Positions 37,581 through 50,602 are shown, counted from the stretch's first letter. The stretch: 64,000 nt of DNA from Escarpia spicata (GCA_963995525.1 OZ023206.1:41149457-41213456); one strand, 5' to 3'. Notes: generated by a model not told the origin, from the sequence alone. Translations and numbers: made by a program.

Positions 37581-40500
37581 GACAAACAATCACACAGATA
37601 CAGAGCAATCATGCTCACTATTTACTGTAAACATGTGTAATTGTTGATAATTTTTGATCCTCATAATCAATTATATGGATCAAAAGGCAAAGTACTCAAA
37701 ATTGTACTCAATTACATTAATAAAGTAATTATTGTCATGATTACAATCATGATTAAAAATTTCTTGTGCTTATAAAATCCACGTTGCCCAGTCCAACTAC
37801 AATGCCAGCAGTCAGACATGGATCAGATCGATTAGAAAAGATTAATCAGATTTGCCATTAGTTTGCATCTGTTCCAGCTGTTACTAGAATGTTAGTGTTT
37901 TATCTTACATCTGGTAAGAACCAGGAAGCTGTAAACAATCAACAGACAATGGCTAAACCATTAATCATCATTGTAATAATGATTACACTGAAAAGTAATC
38001 ATAATCAATTTACACTCATTATATACATAATCGTATTCATCACCGTACCATGCCCACACGCAAACGAGGTAATGGTGAATATATGTACGTATGTAATTGA
38101 AACAAAAAACTTAATAACATTAAGTTTAACTGTGATCTGTAATAATATATTTCTATATTCTGGCTGTGTTGGGGAAGTAATATTACACAGTAGTAATTCA
38201 AATGTCCCCTATTCCCATTTATAAATGTGTTATTCTACAGTTTTCTTTGTTTGCATTTTTCTCTTGAAAATAAAGAACTACAAATATGAGGTCATAAATG
38301 TAAACAGTAATTCCCCAACTGACTACATCTGTGATGAAATCACCCTATCTCTGGCTGCCTCCATTGCACTAAACCCCTACCCCCCCACCAGGCTGAAGTA
38401 GGATGTTTGACAGAGCCACAGACAGATGTGTGATGCATGACCAAGACACCACAGCCCCACTGCCAGAGTCCTGGGTCTGTCACTGTCACCCTTAATCAAT
38501 CACACTCCTGACAGACAGTAACAGACATCACCGATTGTTCCAGCAGTGTTTAAAGACCCGTCCCTTTAAAGGGACACTCTGAAAAAGTTCCGGAAGCTCG
38601 GTGTGGGATTACATAAGCTCTCTTGTTGACCTTGAAACTTGTAAGCTGTTCAGGACAGGTTGAAATGTTTTCTGAAGCATTTCTGTGATTGATAAGAAGT
38701 GGTTTTGCATGACAGTCCACTAAGGCACACAGTGAAATATGACACAATCTGATAAGGAAATTGTTCTGACTTTGTAGAAGTGAAGTGGTGCTTTAAGATC
38801 CACACCAAGAAAAATTTTTTTTCCTAAAATATCTACTGTCAGCAAAGCTGCCTCTCGATATTAAAGATTCCTGCCAACTAGAGACGTCATTTGTGCAGAT
38901 CATAAGTGTTTTTGCTGACCATAATTTTATTGTAATATGTTTGTATGCATGTTTGTTTAAAAGTAAATAGGTAAATTCTGTTTGTACTGCCATACGATTA
39001 AGGTGTTTCATCTTTGAAACTGTTTATTACATTTAGGGTAGAATTTACAACAGAGTAGCCGACAAATGGTATGTATTGTTTAAAACCAAAATTGTTGATA
39101 ACAATATATTTTCATCAAACTTAAATAAAGACTAACTAGAGGGTACACAGGAGCATTTGTAAAAAGCATTGCCGACACGTAACTTAATTAAATATAATGA
39201 CTGAACTCATTCTCAAAGGGTAATCAATTAATGAAACAAAATTAATGATCTACTGACTGTATTAATAGCCAGATGTATGGTGGGGAATGATGTCTGAAGT
39301 AGTTTTGTTTGGAACCCTTTTTACATGGGGATTGTTGGGTGGTTTTGTCATGGGGGATATTGTCATACATCCTACCTTCCTAACCTTGATATCGACTAAT
39401 GCTTCGAGTGTCAATAAAAATATGTTCACAAATGTGATAGAGCAGATGTTTAGTGAGGGAGGGCTACATATTAATGAATAATTGTTAAACTCTCGATAAA
39501 CTAATTCAATCGGCCTTCTAATTAAGTAACTGAGTCTTCCACTTTCGTCTTCGCTTGAACTGACGAAAAGCAGTGAAGCGTCTTATTTTTTATTGGCTAT
39601 TGCTTCGCATTCAGAAATGGCCTGGACATGGTCATGGACATCTTTTAAAATCTTAAATTCTGACTTATACGTAAACGCTGCGCAAATCAACGATATGAAG
39701 TATATCCAATATGACAGCTTTTGTATATATCTGCTCGGTGCTAGGTTCGTATTCGGAGTTTCCTTTGAAAACTACGTACTACGTAGTTTGGGATTGGCGG
39801 GATTTTATTGCCTTAGCTTGGGCTTGACCTGGCGGGCATCACAGCGAACATAATCATTATGATAATGTATAATTTATCGCACGCATATAACTTGAACTTA
39901 CCGGAAGGTGAATTGCGTACCAGTTTAATAATTGTCACTCTGCCAGAAGCTGCTAGTATTAATTTTAATTCAGTAGAATGTTTCTCGTAACTTTTCTGAA
40001 TTTCTCACGCGGGAACTCTGAAAATATTCATCTTCTTCCTACAGTCATGCGGTCTCATTGGCTAAACGACACCACGTGACTAATCTGGCGTTGACATTTT
40101 AAAGTACATTTTGTTCTATATGGGTATTTAAATATTACAAAGAATTGAATAAAATAAGCTATATATGTTATTCGCGCCGCCCATCCGGCATCGCCCAAAC
40201 AACAATAGGCCTACACCAAGACTAAGTTTTGCTTCTGATTGCAGCGGTGGCAATGCTAGGTTAGGGCCTAGTTGAGAGGATAGGCCTACAGTGTCTGTGT
40301 TGTTGACATTGGCGTAGTCGACCCAAAATCCTCCAATTGCATCCCTTAATAGCAAAACGGGAGGGCGTAACCCGGACAGCGTACACTGGAACTGCTAAAA
40401 TACATCCAACTAAACGTCCCATTGGGCTTCTCCAAACAAAACGGGGGGGGGGGGGTGGTGTGCTACCGCCACGCCTCAATCAAACACCCGATCCGCGCCT

Positions 40501-41292
40501 GCATGGGATCGTCTTATAAGTTCGAAAAGTAGACATTGTAGGGATCGATAGTGTTTCGTGTTGGTTCGATCCACACGCCCACCACACGCATGCACGCACA
40601 CACCCATTCACGCGCGCACGCACGCACACACGCGCACACACACACACGCACTCACACACGCACAATACACGCGCGGTGTAAGTCTTCAATCATCCACGCT
40701 GGCCAGGAGTTATAATTAGCGTGAGAGGATAAATATTTTGATTCCAAAACCACAGCCAATATGACCGCCGGATTAAACAGAGGTGAAATGGTTGCCAAGA
40801 TATTACCCACCACGCTGCTCAATATTTATATCCTCAGTAGCGTCAATGTGCATTAACACATGTTACATTCGGTAGATGACACCACAGTATCAATTGATTT
40901 CTCCATAAGAAGGGCCAGTGTTGCGGGGCCAGTTTTTTTAATAATCACATCGTTGTGCATTTCGGCGGGAATATCTGGAACAGATATGTTAGGCCTTGGC
41001 AAGTTGACTGTTGCATGTCTAACTGGTGTGAATGTGTGCACAAATTGTCTAGTAGTACGCACGAAATGCCCTTACAAATAAATCATGCGAATTCTTACAA
41101 CTTCGTTTGTCTTCAACAGAAGCTGGGGAGGATATACCTGTGGAATGAGAAATCCCTCTTATACTATTAGACTATTAAATATATGTTTATAAAGACTTCT
41201 ATCGTTCCTCGGAACAATTCCCCGCACCCGTCATATTGCTGTTGCAAATAGTTTTGCGAGGGAGCAACGTGCTTTCTAGCGCGCGATGAGCA
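37581..41292. other. No recognised gene; low-complexity patches
   Basis: The stretch includes a perfect-stem palindrome AACTACGTACTACGTAGTT at about 39774-39792. A G run lies at 40442-40455 and a CA/CG-rich patch at 40575-40672. A fragment near 40333-40360 contains CCTCCAATTGCATCCC, related to the array at 52290-52600. I found no supported exon. Confidence 0.4.
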
Positions 41293-41501
41293 TTAATCGC
41301 CAGTGACACCCCCGGAGATGAGCGCCACCAGGTGTTTGGGCACGCGCTGGCTTTCTTGGAACTCGGTGTGACGCCAGTAGCGAGGCGCGGCGACGGTAAC
41401 GAGGCGCGCCGAAGAAACGGCGCGAAAACACGCGTACCACTTCCGTCTGCCGGTGTTGAACGCGACAAACTCGTAGTATTTGCAGAAGCCGGTGAAAAAA
41501 A
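41293..41501 (-). CDS. Candidate terminal exon with FGF-like pattern
   Basis: A GC-rich minus-strand frame follows a plausible acceptor (ATAAATTTAG before 41501). It encodes 68 residues and a TAA stop at 41293-41295. It begins FFTGFCKYYEFVAFNTGRRK and continues WYACFRAVSSARLVTVAAPR, then YWRHTEFQESQRVPKHLVAL. The arrangement Y-x-x-F/Y, V/A-A/S-F-N, GRR, then W-Y-x-x-F, a basic stretch and H-x-x-F resembles the last beta strands of fibroblast growth factors, secreted ligands of FGF receptors with a beta-trefoil core. The heparin-binding basic loop is less basic than usual. Earlier exons should lie to the right on the minus strand, but I did not find them. The composition contrasts with the AT-rich surroundings. 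The family call is tentative. Confidence 0.35.
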
Positions 41502-42026
<525 letters not shown>

Positions 42027-42379
42027 AACATGAGCATTACTTGAACCCTGGTACTCAAGCTAGTGAAAAACCAAAACACTGCCAAGAAAGTGTTCTCCAG
42101 CGGGCCAATTGTCTTCAACTAATCTTCTGTCATATATGAAGTTTCTCTCGAATACCAGACTAACAAGGTTCACTCATTACTTCACGCTGAACCACCGGGG
42201 TGTGTTGTGTATGAAGACGTACGTGATAGATCCATGTCATCTCTAATCTAGCAATTTTGCAATCTGTCTACACCTCCGACAGCCCACAGGCGATGCTTCG
42301 CACAACCCTAAAGAGAATGTGTCTCTTGCGGTCGCTGTGTACAAGACTGCACAAGATATCGCTATTGACAGTTTAGGCC
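42027..42379. other. No recognised gene
   Basis: I see no supported feature here. Confidence 0.4.
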
Positions 42380-42460
42380 ATAGGCGTCGGAACGGGGACT
42401 TGGGGTTACCCGACCCATATTTAGAGAGGGGGGCTAAGCCCCCTAGTATTTTGTTGGTGT
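42380..42460 (+). mobile_element. Terminus of a GGCGTCGGAAC-type element
   Basis: CATAGGCGTCGGAACGGGGA is followed by the palindromic GGGGGGCTAAGCCCCC. A homologous terminus occurs in inverted orientation at 47160-47236. It could be a solo MITE end or the left end of a larger unit. Confidence 0.6.
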
Positions 42461-42480
42461 TTTAGTGAGCATGAGCGTGA

Positions 42481-42598
42481 AGGTGTGGCTGAATGCTCCC
42501 CATAGAAGACGAGATGTCGTTCGATTGAATAGATCTGCCAGGAAGTGAAGTATAAACTGCTCTGAGTAGATACCGCGCTGTATAAGAACGGACGTTTA
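42481..42598 (+). mobile_element. SINE 3' fragment
   Basis: It contains GTGTGGCTGAATGCTCCCCA, then GATTGAATAGATCTGCCAGG, and the tail ATACCGCGCTGTATAAGAAC. It is 5' truncated. Confidence 0.8.
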
Positions 42599-42809
42599 AT
42601 TTAGTTTGCCGGGAAACACTTTTGAGCACCCTGTGTGGCTCTTTGCATCTGCCAAATAACGAGTTCGTTGAGACGATGACACCCAAGATTCCTTTGCACA
42701 CGTTCCTTCCGTGTACTGCATTATACACAGTGGATGACCAGTAGGAAAACACACCCGTAACAGCTAACAAACAAGTGTCAAGAACAGACACATTCCCATA
42801 AACGTATCA

Positions 42810-42945
42810 ACACGCACGCACGCATGTGCGCGCATGTACGCACGCACGCGCTCGTGTGCGCACGCGAACGCTCGCACACACACACACGCACACATGCATG
42901 CACACACGCACGCACATACGCTCGCACGCGCGCGCATACATGCAC
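42810..42945. repeat. CGCA/CACG-rich low-complexity tract
   Basis: Degenerate ACGC, GCGC and CACA words; Ala/Cys-rich frames across it are artefacts. Confidence 0.85.
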
Positions 42946-43592
42946 AAAGTGCCAGAAATTGCACAGTCTGGCAAAACTAATTTGTGGTGGTAGCAGTTTC
43001 CTCCAAAGATGTTATTCACATTCCTTGGAAATGATGTTCGTGTTTTACCTAGAAATGTCACTTAGATCATCACGTCATAAATGTGCAGCGAAATCGCATA
43101 ACTATTGTCAAATGTAAACATACGCTCGGCTTTCCTTCGTCAAAACAGTCCAAATGTTTAACTAAGATAGGATGACTCAATGTCTGGAGTCACAGACAGT
43201 GTCCATTGCGAGTCGCTCTCAATCGCCAGTTGACTTCCCTAATTTAGGAGACGGGACTGCCTGTTTTCGTAGGCATTCTAGCTAAAAGAAACATACAGTG
43301 CTCATTTTCTGATGCCGTGTTTTGACACCTCGTGGTCACCTTGCATTCCATTAACGTTGAACCGCTACCTTATGGCGCAACATGATGGTGGGCCATTTTC
43401 TAATACTAACTAATACGTTATTATGCAACACCATATATAGTAGACACTAGTTCGGGTGACACCACAATATATTTTATATAGGCGGCCATTATATTATATC
43501 CTGTGAGTGACAATCCTATGGATACTTAACCCTTGTGCAAGCCAGAAAAGGGATTTCAGAGTTGTTCCTCTTAAGCGGATGATACCAGAAGA
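42946..43592. other. No recognised gene
   Basis: I see no supported feature here. Confidence 0.4.
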
Positions 43593-43596
43593 GTCC

Positions 43597-43642
<46 letters not shown>

Positions 43643-43660
43643 TTGTGTGTGTGTGTGCCG
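43593..43660. repeat. (TGCG)n and (TG)n microsatellite
   Basis: About eight TGCG units are flanked by (TG) runs. Confidence 0.95.
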
Positions 43661-44532
43661 TCTTTTCCGTTTTTTTTCTCAAAACATTCACGGATCCAGG
43701 AGTCGTGAGTGAACTGTATAACATTCACGAAAGACGAAAGATACCACGTTGACACTGACATCAAGCCTATATCTGTGTATATCTGCATAGTTTGTTATTT
43801 CTGTAAACACGGAGACGGCACGGGGAGACGTAGTCTAACCGGTCGAGTTTTCGCTGGCATTTCACATTAGAAGCAAATGAGGCAGATCCATTTTATAGGC
43901 TTCATTTAACTGTCTCCTCATACGCCCATGCCCCGTCAAATAGCCAGGTAGCGTGCTACGCAGCACCGTATGGTGTATAAAAACACATTATATATGTGTT
44001 TATATATATATATATAAGTTACCCGTGGCTCACGTCGGTCTGGTTGCGATTCTGGCTAACACGTGCGCCATCATTCTGGGGAAAGTTTCCGTTTAAATTT
44101 GCCATGCTCCCTAAAGAACTAGTGGCGGAACCAGAGAGGGTAGTCTGAGAGGGGGCACAAACCTACAATTGCACGGGGTTTTTTGGCACCCCGTTGAGGC
44201 TCGCCAAAAAACCCTGGTGGCCGAACCAAATTCATATTGGGTGGGCTGAGCCGGAGTTTTAGCATGACACCGCTGTCGTCGGAGAGGGGAGGGGAACCAA
44301 ACCCAACTTTCTACTATTGATACTATCGGATCCCATACAATTTACGACGAAACACACGCAGACATCAGTGTTATTGTAGAAAATATCGTAGGCGTGTGAA
44401 CGTAGCGAACATCATAGAGGCCGTCAACGCGTACGTATTTAAAGCATCTGTTCAACGACATTGCGTGCATACAGCTGTCAGTCATTTAATTTACTGCTGA
44501 TATATTCAAACATTAGGTCCCAAAGGTAGATC
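43661..44532. other. No gene; fragment of a CCCC/AATTGCAC repeat family
   Basis: At 44150-44220 ACAATTGCACGGGGTTTTTT is followed by GGCACCCCGTTGAGGCTCGC. This resembles the units at 52290-52600. A short (TA) run lies near 44000-44016. Confidence 0.4.
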
Positions 44533-44812
44533 TAAGGTAAGTTCTTAGAGTATATTTATATAAGGCTGTATCAAGTCATTGGGAGTTATCAGAGTGCTTT
44601 ACACTTTACTGTTCAATCGAACACCACCTTGACGTCATTGGTAAGCATGTGTTCAATCGAACACCACATTGACGTCATTGGGAAGCATGGTGTAATTACT
44701 GCGCAAAGGCTATTCGTAATATCCACCGATGTCTATAGCCAGGTACCGTGAGACCTAGTCATTCATTCAGTTGAGTGAACTGGTGCAACGTCGATATAAC
44801 GAAACTTGTAAT
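44533..44812 (-). mobile_element. tRNA-derived SINE with internal duplication
   Basis: The tail lies at the left (GGTAAGTTCTTAGAGTATAT). The segment GTTCAATCGAACACCACNTT followed by GACGTCATTGGNAAGCATG occurs twice in tandem (about 44611-44689), an internal duplication not seen in the other copies. The tRNA-like head is missing. Confidence 0.8.
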
Positions 44813-45924
44813 GTAGGCCTTTGTGTAATTTCGTGCAGATTGTTTGTTAAAAGCTAACTTTTACTTTATTTTGAATATTTATGTTACAAAGGTTTTACAA
44901 AATTATGGTGGCAATTTTTCTAAGAAGGATAAGTTTACCAAATTCAAGATGGCTGCCCACCATACAAATTGTGGTTGTTTTTTTCATTAAAATACTATTT
45001 AAAACAATTCTTTACATGCTCATAATGGTATCTGGAACACTTAGCAATGTCAATACCATTTTATATTAATGTTTGTATATGAAAGGTAGTAGAGGGCCGC
45101 CATCTTGAATGTCAAAATGGCAGTTATAAATAAATTGCCTATCGTTCGCTGTATTAATATGATCAGTATACACTTTTCTCTTACCATTGATTCTTGATAT
45201 CTTCAGAGCATTCGTTAATTTGAGGACAAAAATTAGTTGTTGGCTTTATAGTTGCATTCTGAGATCGTCCATCTTTTAAATAGAAAGTTCCAATGAAACA
45301 ACATGCCCCATATACTGCATTGCTCTGTACATCACCTTCCTCAATTCCACATAAAGCTTGTTTCAACTAATAATTTGTTTCACACACCTTTAAGATAAAA
45401 CAGCGCAAAAGACGAAGTATTATATATCTGCGTGCCATACATTTATTATTCAGCGTGTTGGATCTGGAAACTGGTAATTTTTCAAAAAAAGCATAATTTA
45501 TCAAATAAGATATCCAATGCCAAAGTGACACATACTGTTGCAAGTATGACCAAATAAATATTGTTTGTGTTGCACATCATGCATTTTTAATAACAGTTTA
45601 GAAGGGTAAGTGTACCCAGAATGCAACTCTAAGCAGCTGGAGGGAATTTATTTAAAGCAGTTATTTGAGAATTTTAATATCTTTATAATGTACAAAAATA
45701 TTCATGAAACCTGTTAATATGACTAATTCATGTTATTCTATACATTTATGTTATTATATTTATGTTTAATTAATCACAAATGACCATCACAATACACTGT
45801 ATATACAGATAATAACAGTTCACACCATTATTCAGATGCATATAAGGTAAGCTCATGAATTTTCGGTACCATCCATCAGACTTCAGTTATCTTCGCTGAG
45901 ATCTATGGGGCAACAAAAACATCC
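44813..45924. other. No recognised gene
   Basis: AT-rich, with only short open frames. Confidence 0.4.
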
Positions 45925-45927
45925 AGC

Positions 45928-45993
<66 letters not shown>

Positions 45994-45994
45994 G
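45925..45994. repeat. (TA)n microsatellite
   Basis: TA repeats with occasional CATA/GTATA interruptions. Confidence 0.97.
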
Positions 45995-46985
45995 GGTTCA
46001 TGGGTTGATTTTCTGGCCAAAATATAGCCTCCACCCTCAAATGTTGCGGGAAACATGTCACACCCAATAATGTCATAAACGCCTTTTTGTCCTTAAAATA
46101 CGTTTTTACATACCAGTGCAAACACTTAGCCAAATTAAATAGTTTTCACTATTGTAGAACCTTTTGATATATTACTTCCGGTCATATTGAGTAATTTTAC
46201 AGCTTTCTGTAGGTATAAGCTTTGATTTTGTAGTCAAAACAGTATCCCACCATGTAATGTAGCGAGTGCCTTTGTTGTTCCCACAATACATTTTAAAGCT
46301 CCAGTGTAAAACATTCATCAAATAAAACTAGTATTTTGCTATTATGACACCAGTACCGGTAAACATTATTCCCAGTTATTTTGAGACATTTCGCTCCTAT
46401 TTACATCTGCATATATTGATTTCCTAGCAGAAACATTACCCCACCCTGCAAAGTTGCGAGTGTAGTTTTGTTCCCAAAATGTATGTTAAGACACCACTGT
46501 AAAGTGTTAAGCAAATTATATTGGCAATTTGCTGTTGTCGCAAATATACCTATTACATCTGGTCATATTGCGTCATTGGGCAACTTTTTGTAGGTGCAAA
46601 TATTGATTTTCTGGCTAAAACAATATCGCACCTTGTTAAGTCCAGAGTGCCCTATTTGGCCCCTGTGATACATATTAAAACATGATTGTAAAGTGTAGCC
46701 AAACTAAATTAACTTTGCTCTGATGTGACATTTCTAGATATTAATTTGTAATTTGCCTTCCATATCTTGTACCTTTCTATGGGTGCAAAATTTGACTTTC
46801 AGGCCAAAACTGCACCCCACACGTACTGTAAGGTCAACCACGAATACATATTTTGTCAAATAAATACTCGGTAAGATACAATTTTAAATCTTTGTGCACG
46901 TTAAATTAGTTTGTGTTACTGTGTCATCTACTCCTGGTCGTTTAGAGCTATTTGTATATTCCTATGGGTTCCGTGTGTTAATTTT
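45995..46985. repeat. Diverged ~190-bp tandem array, about 5 units
   Basis: Each unit shows, in order, a (GGT)GCAAATATTGATTTTCTGG-like word, CxAAAACAxTAxCCCACC, a TGTTCCCAxAATxxAT word, CCAGTGTAAAxxxTTAxxCAAAT, TTTGCTxTTxTxxCA, and TCTGGTCATATTGxGTxATT. Units start near 45995, 46200, 46410, 46590 and 46770. The copies are diverged, so this is an old satellite-like array. Confidence 0.75.
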
Positions 46986-47159
46986 CTGAACTAGAGCTTT
47001 ACATATTTGGCAAAAAGGCATCCTTTAAAAATATATAATTAGTGAGAGGTGCCATATGCCTTTAGATGACCAAATGTACTTTTAATTGGAAGAAGCAAAA
47101 ACAATGTTATGCAGTTAAATGGTTAAACTGTTACCTTGATGAATGTTTGTTGGGAGGGC
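46986..47159. other. No recognised gene
   Basis: I see no supported feature here. Confidence 0.4.
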
Positions 47160-47236
47160 TAATTCTATCTCCAGCCCCTTCTCCAAAAATATGGGGGGCT
47201 AAGCCCCCTCAAGTTCCCCCGGTTCCGACGCCTATG
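47160..47236 (-). mobile_element. Inverted terminus of a GGCGTCGGAAC-type element
   Basis: It ends CCCCGGTTCCGACGCCTATG, the reverse complement of the start of 42380-42460. It also carries the same GGGGGGCTAAGCCCCC palindrome. Confidence 0.6.
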
Positions 47237-48001
47237 TATAAGTTATTCATCACATCTTGGCAGGTTATAAACGCTATAGTATTTAAAACGCACAACAGGT
47301 CTGGTATCAACGAACAGTATTATGTACTATACAACAGAGAAAGGGAGAGCGCGTGGCGCCACCTGGCGTCTCTTACCTCCACTAAATCAGTAAAATGTCA
47401 ATGTCAGTCGTTGCTATCTTCAGACGCCACGAAAATACTTTACCAATAAGAAGACGGCGTCGGGTATAAAAACACCAGTTTGTTGGGTGCCACCAATACC
47501 AGTTATGTACTCTCGTAGACATGTTTTACGTATCGAGACTTTCCTTACTGGCAATCTTGTTAAATCTTGTTAAACTTGGTATCTACATTATATTCCACAA
47601 GATGGCAGCACGTAACGGCCTGCGACAGCTGTGGGGAACAGGCTGGGATTTTACCGAGTTCTACCGGTAGTCCGGTACTTAGATATTGAGATAAACCCGA
47701 CTTCAAAATCTAATTAGTAAGTAATTTGATACAAATAAATGAACCGAATAATACAACAAAATATGACAAAAAAGTGTAGTAATGATTAAAACGTCATGCA
47801 CATGACGCGTATAATATAATGTACATTCACACACACATGCCAATTCATTAAATATGTTTATGACAAACATTAATGAGAAATATAGCTATTTGTAATAAAC
47901 AATGTATCACTTACCAATAATAATCACACTAAGTCAACATTAAGAATTGTCAAAATGTACAGTTTTGTATCAGTGTCAGTTATGAGGACGAAGTGCCGTG
48001 G
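47237..48001. other. No gene; isolated CR1-like tail
   Basis: At 47549-47573 the sequence CTGGCAATCTTGTTAAATCT followed by TGTTAAA matches the 3' tail of the CR1-like LINEs without a recognisable body. It could be a very short 5'-truncated insertion. Confidence 0.5.
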
Positions 48002-48096
48002 GCCCGGTTAGCTCAGTCGGTAGAGCATCAGACTTTTAAAGCTGATCGTGTCTCAGAGTGATCTGAGGGTCAAGGGTTCGAGTCCCTTATCGGGCG
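48002..48096 (+). tRNA. tRNA-Lys(UUU) with a 22-nt intron
   Basis: A complete cloverleaf: acceptor stem GCCCGGT pairing with ATCGGGC, D arm TAGCTCAGTCGGTAGAGC, anticodon arm TCAGA-CTTTTA, T arm AAGGGTTCGAGTCCCTT, discriminator G. Anticodon TTT is at 48035-48037. The expected 3' half of the anticodon stem (TCTGA) is displaced by 22 nt (48039-48060), the canonical intron position after base 37. Without the insert the molecule is 73 nt, which is normal. A TTTTT terminator follows within 5 nt. Part of the intron (CTCAGA) can pair with TCTGAG, as expected of a pre-tRNA intron. A variable-arm insertion is less likely given the otherwise standard Lys sequence. Confidence 0.9.
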
Positions 48097-48755
48097 CGTA
48101 TTTTTGGTTTATTTTATCTCCAAAATAAAAATACTTTTCGTCAGAGCTAACGACGTCTACTTGTACTAACGCAAACATACGCATTCCCCATATTACATTT
48201 TTATTGCCTACTGATATGTTTATGAGCGATATTCACGGATAATAGTTATGATGTCAAGCTCGATAGGAAACACTTTTCGCTCGATGATGCATCCAGTCTG
48301 AAGCGACAGCGTGCTTTATCAGGATATTCAACACATTTCTTCGATCGTAGACTATTTGTGCTGTTTTCGTCGGAGAATGACGCCATTATCAAACCGTCGG
48401 CTCCTTCTAGGTACTTGCGGTCTCTTAATGGCGGTCGTGGACGCAGAATCACGCCACATTAACGGCCAGTCGTGAGATTGTAATGGTATTCCTGGCAAAT
48501 CACTTCCCGCTTTCTTACAGATAGTCATTACATAGGTGTCTGGCAACGTTCTTCGCTTAGCCTCGCCTAGAAACTGCCACTGCCAATATGGAGCTAATCG
48601 ATGTTTACGGAATGCATGTCCACCCACGGTCAGTGATTTAAAAGAAATTGTCAGGAAAAAACGACATCTAGATAAGACTGGCTTTTGGGCAAACTCTAAG
48701 CAAAACAAAATAAAATTAGACAGAAATAAATATTATATTATATATAGAGATCAAT
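48097..48755. other. No firm gene; unresolved minus-strand frame 48352-48708
   Basis: A 118-codon minus-strand frame (48352-48708) is basic, with a segment GGHAFRKHRLAPYWQWQFLG and a C-terminal RRSRRF. A second minus-strand frame overlaps it at 48246-48452. I recognise neither. Either could be an exon or a decayed transposon gene. Confidence 0.3.
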
Positions 48756-48774
48756 ATTATATATATATATATAT

Positions 48775-48812
<38 letters not shown>

Positions 48813-48825
48813 ATTATATATAACA
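48756..48825. repeat. (TA)n microsatellite
   Basis: TA-rich tract that produces Ile/Tyr frames on both strands. Confidence 0.97.
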
Positions 48826-49264
48826 TGCAAACTTTAATATTTCTTGGAACACAAACTCGGTTTTTTCTTGAAGGTAGTATTAAATGTATAGCATATAAGT
48901 TTAAACACATTGACAATAGATACATGTACAACTGTTTTAAAATTACCCCCAATGTGTTATACATAATTTAGTGGTTAATAGTAAATGTTAATTTATTTTT
49001 ATAGGACCATTTTTATACAATGATATTCTATAACGATGTACAGTGAAACGAAAGGCAAAGTAAACGGAAAAACAGTAACTTAGAAATATTATATATCTAT
49101 CACAAATAATTATGTTTATTATAACAAAGTAAAACTATTTAAATGAGTAAAATTAATAACTTAGTTGTGTGCTATGCTAAAACGTATTACAACACCTACA
49201 TGTATAGTCAAAGCGTGTGTAGTAGTCACTACATACGCTGAATAAACGACTCGGGCGCTCGCGG

Positions 49265-50602
49265 TTACAACCATATCTAAATATGTTCAACGTGTCATTA
49301 GAAGAGGGAGTTGGTTCCTTTAGAATGGAAAAAGCAAACATTATACCGTTACTTAAAAAAAGGTTCGAGAAACAAGTCAGTGAGCTACAGGAAAATGAGT
49401 TGAACATTGGTGATTTGCACCTTGTTAGAAAGACTAATTAAAGATCACATGGTGGATTTTTTTGTTAAACATAACTTTATAAACCCACATCAACATGGGT
49501 TTCTAAAAGCGAGGTCATGCTTAACAAATAGGTTATGTTTTTTGGAAGATATCACTAAGTGGGTAGACGAAGGATCACCAGGAGACATCTTCAACTTAGA
49601 TTTTCAGAACACTTTCGACAAAGTACCACGTCAAAGGTTACTGCTTAAACTAAAGGCCCATGGCATGGGAAATGGTATAATTAACTGGATAGAAAAATGG
49701 CTGGTTGACAGATGACAATGGGTAGTAGTTGATGGGGAGGTTTCAAACTGGAAATCAGTTTTGAGTGGGGCATTACAGGGATCAATACTGGGACCTATAT
49801 TATTCTTAATATATATCAACAATTTGGACGATAATCTAACAAGCAAGGTGTTGAAATTTGCGGATGATACAAAAGTGTTTAGAAGGATTAACCGTGATGG
49901 AGATAGACAGCATTTACAAGATGATCTTGACATGTTGAAGGTTTCATAGCAGTGCGGAATGGCAGCTTCACAGGGAAATCAAATATTTTGATTAATTATG
50001 CGAAATATAGCGTATAAGGAAAAAGAACTAATAATATAGCTGTACAAAACAATAGTGAGGCCTCATTTAGAATACTGTATACAAGCGTGGAGGCCATACC
50101 GCAAGAAGGACATAGATATGCTAGAAAGAGTACATAGGAGAGCGACTAAAATGTTACAAAAACTGAGGGATTTTAGTTATGAAATTCGCCTGAAAGAATG
50201 TGGTTTAACAACACTAGAGACCAGGAGATTGAGAGGAGATCAGATAGAAGTGTTTAAAATATTGAATGGTAATGCAAATATTGATAGAAATATGTTTTCT
50301 CAGTTAAAAAATATAGACGGACCAGAGGACATGAAGTTACATTAGTAAAGGAGCAGTGTAGATTAGATATAAGAAAGTCCTCATTTTCACAAAGGACTGT
50401 AAATGAATGGAACAGGTTATCTGCTGATTGTGTGGGTGCTAGTAGCGTGAATATGTTTTAAAATAAAATTGACACGTACCTCAGAAGGGCGGGATACACG
50501 TAGATAAAAACGGTTGGACTCTCGATAAGCCAAAAGGATTCCTTGTCCACCTGCCATCTAGATGTGATTCTCTGGGTGGCAATCTTGTTAAATCTTGTTA
50601 AA
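49265..50602 (+). mobile_element. CR1-like LINE, 5'-truncated and disabled
   Basis: The encoded fragments follow a CR1-clade reverse transcriptase in order. They include PLLKKGSRN near 49350, LLERLIKDHMVDFF (about 49422), NLDFQNTFDKVPR (about 49592), GSILGPILFLIYIN (about 49781), KFADDTKVFRR with the catalytic ADD (about 49853), and VRPHLEYCIQAW (about 50058). The C-terminal ASSVNMF sequence follows (about 50443). It ends in the tail AATCTTGTTAAATCTTGTTA at 50581-50600. Reverse transcriptase of this class copies its own RNA at a chromosomal nick. This copy has in-frame stops (for example near 49714 and 49947). It also has a frameshift near 50345, and a roughly 60-codon deletion after DDLDML compared with the copy at 57784-58850. 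Confidence 0.92.

Noticed and set aside
48246..48708. Two overlapping basic minus-strand frames near the tRNA-Lys gene
   Set aside because: They overlap in different frames, neither is recognised, and no convincing splice or start context chooses between them. Kept only as an unresolved note.
49407..50345. Reverse transcriptase fragments as host genes
   Set aside because: They are pieces of a CR1-like LINE with stops, a deletion and a recognisable 3' tail.
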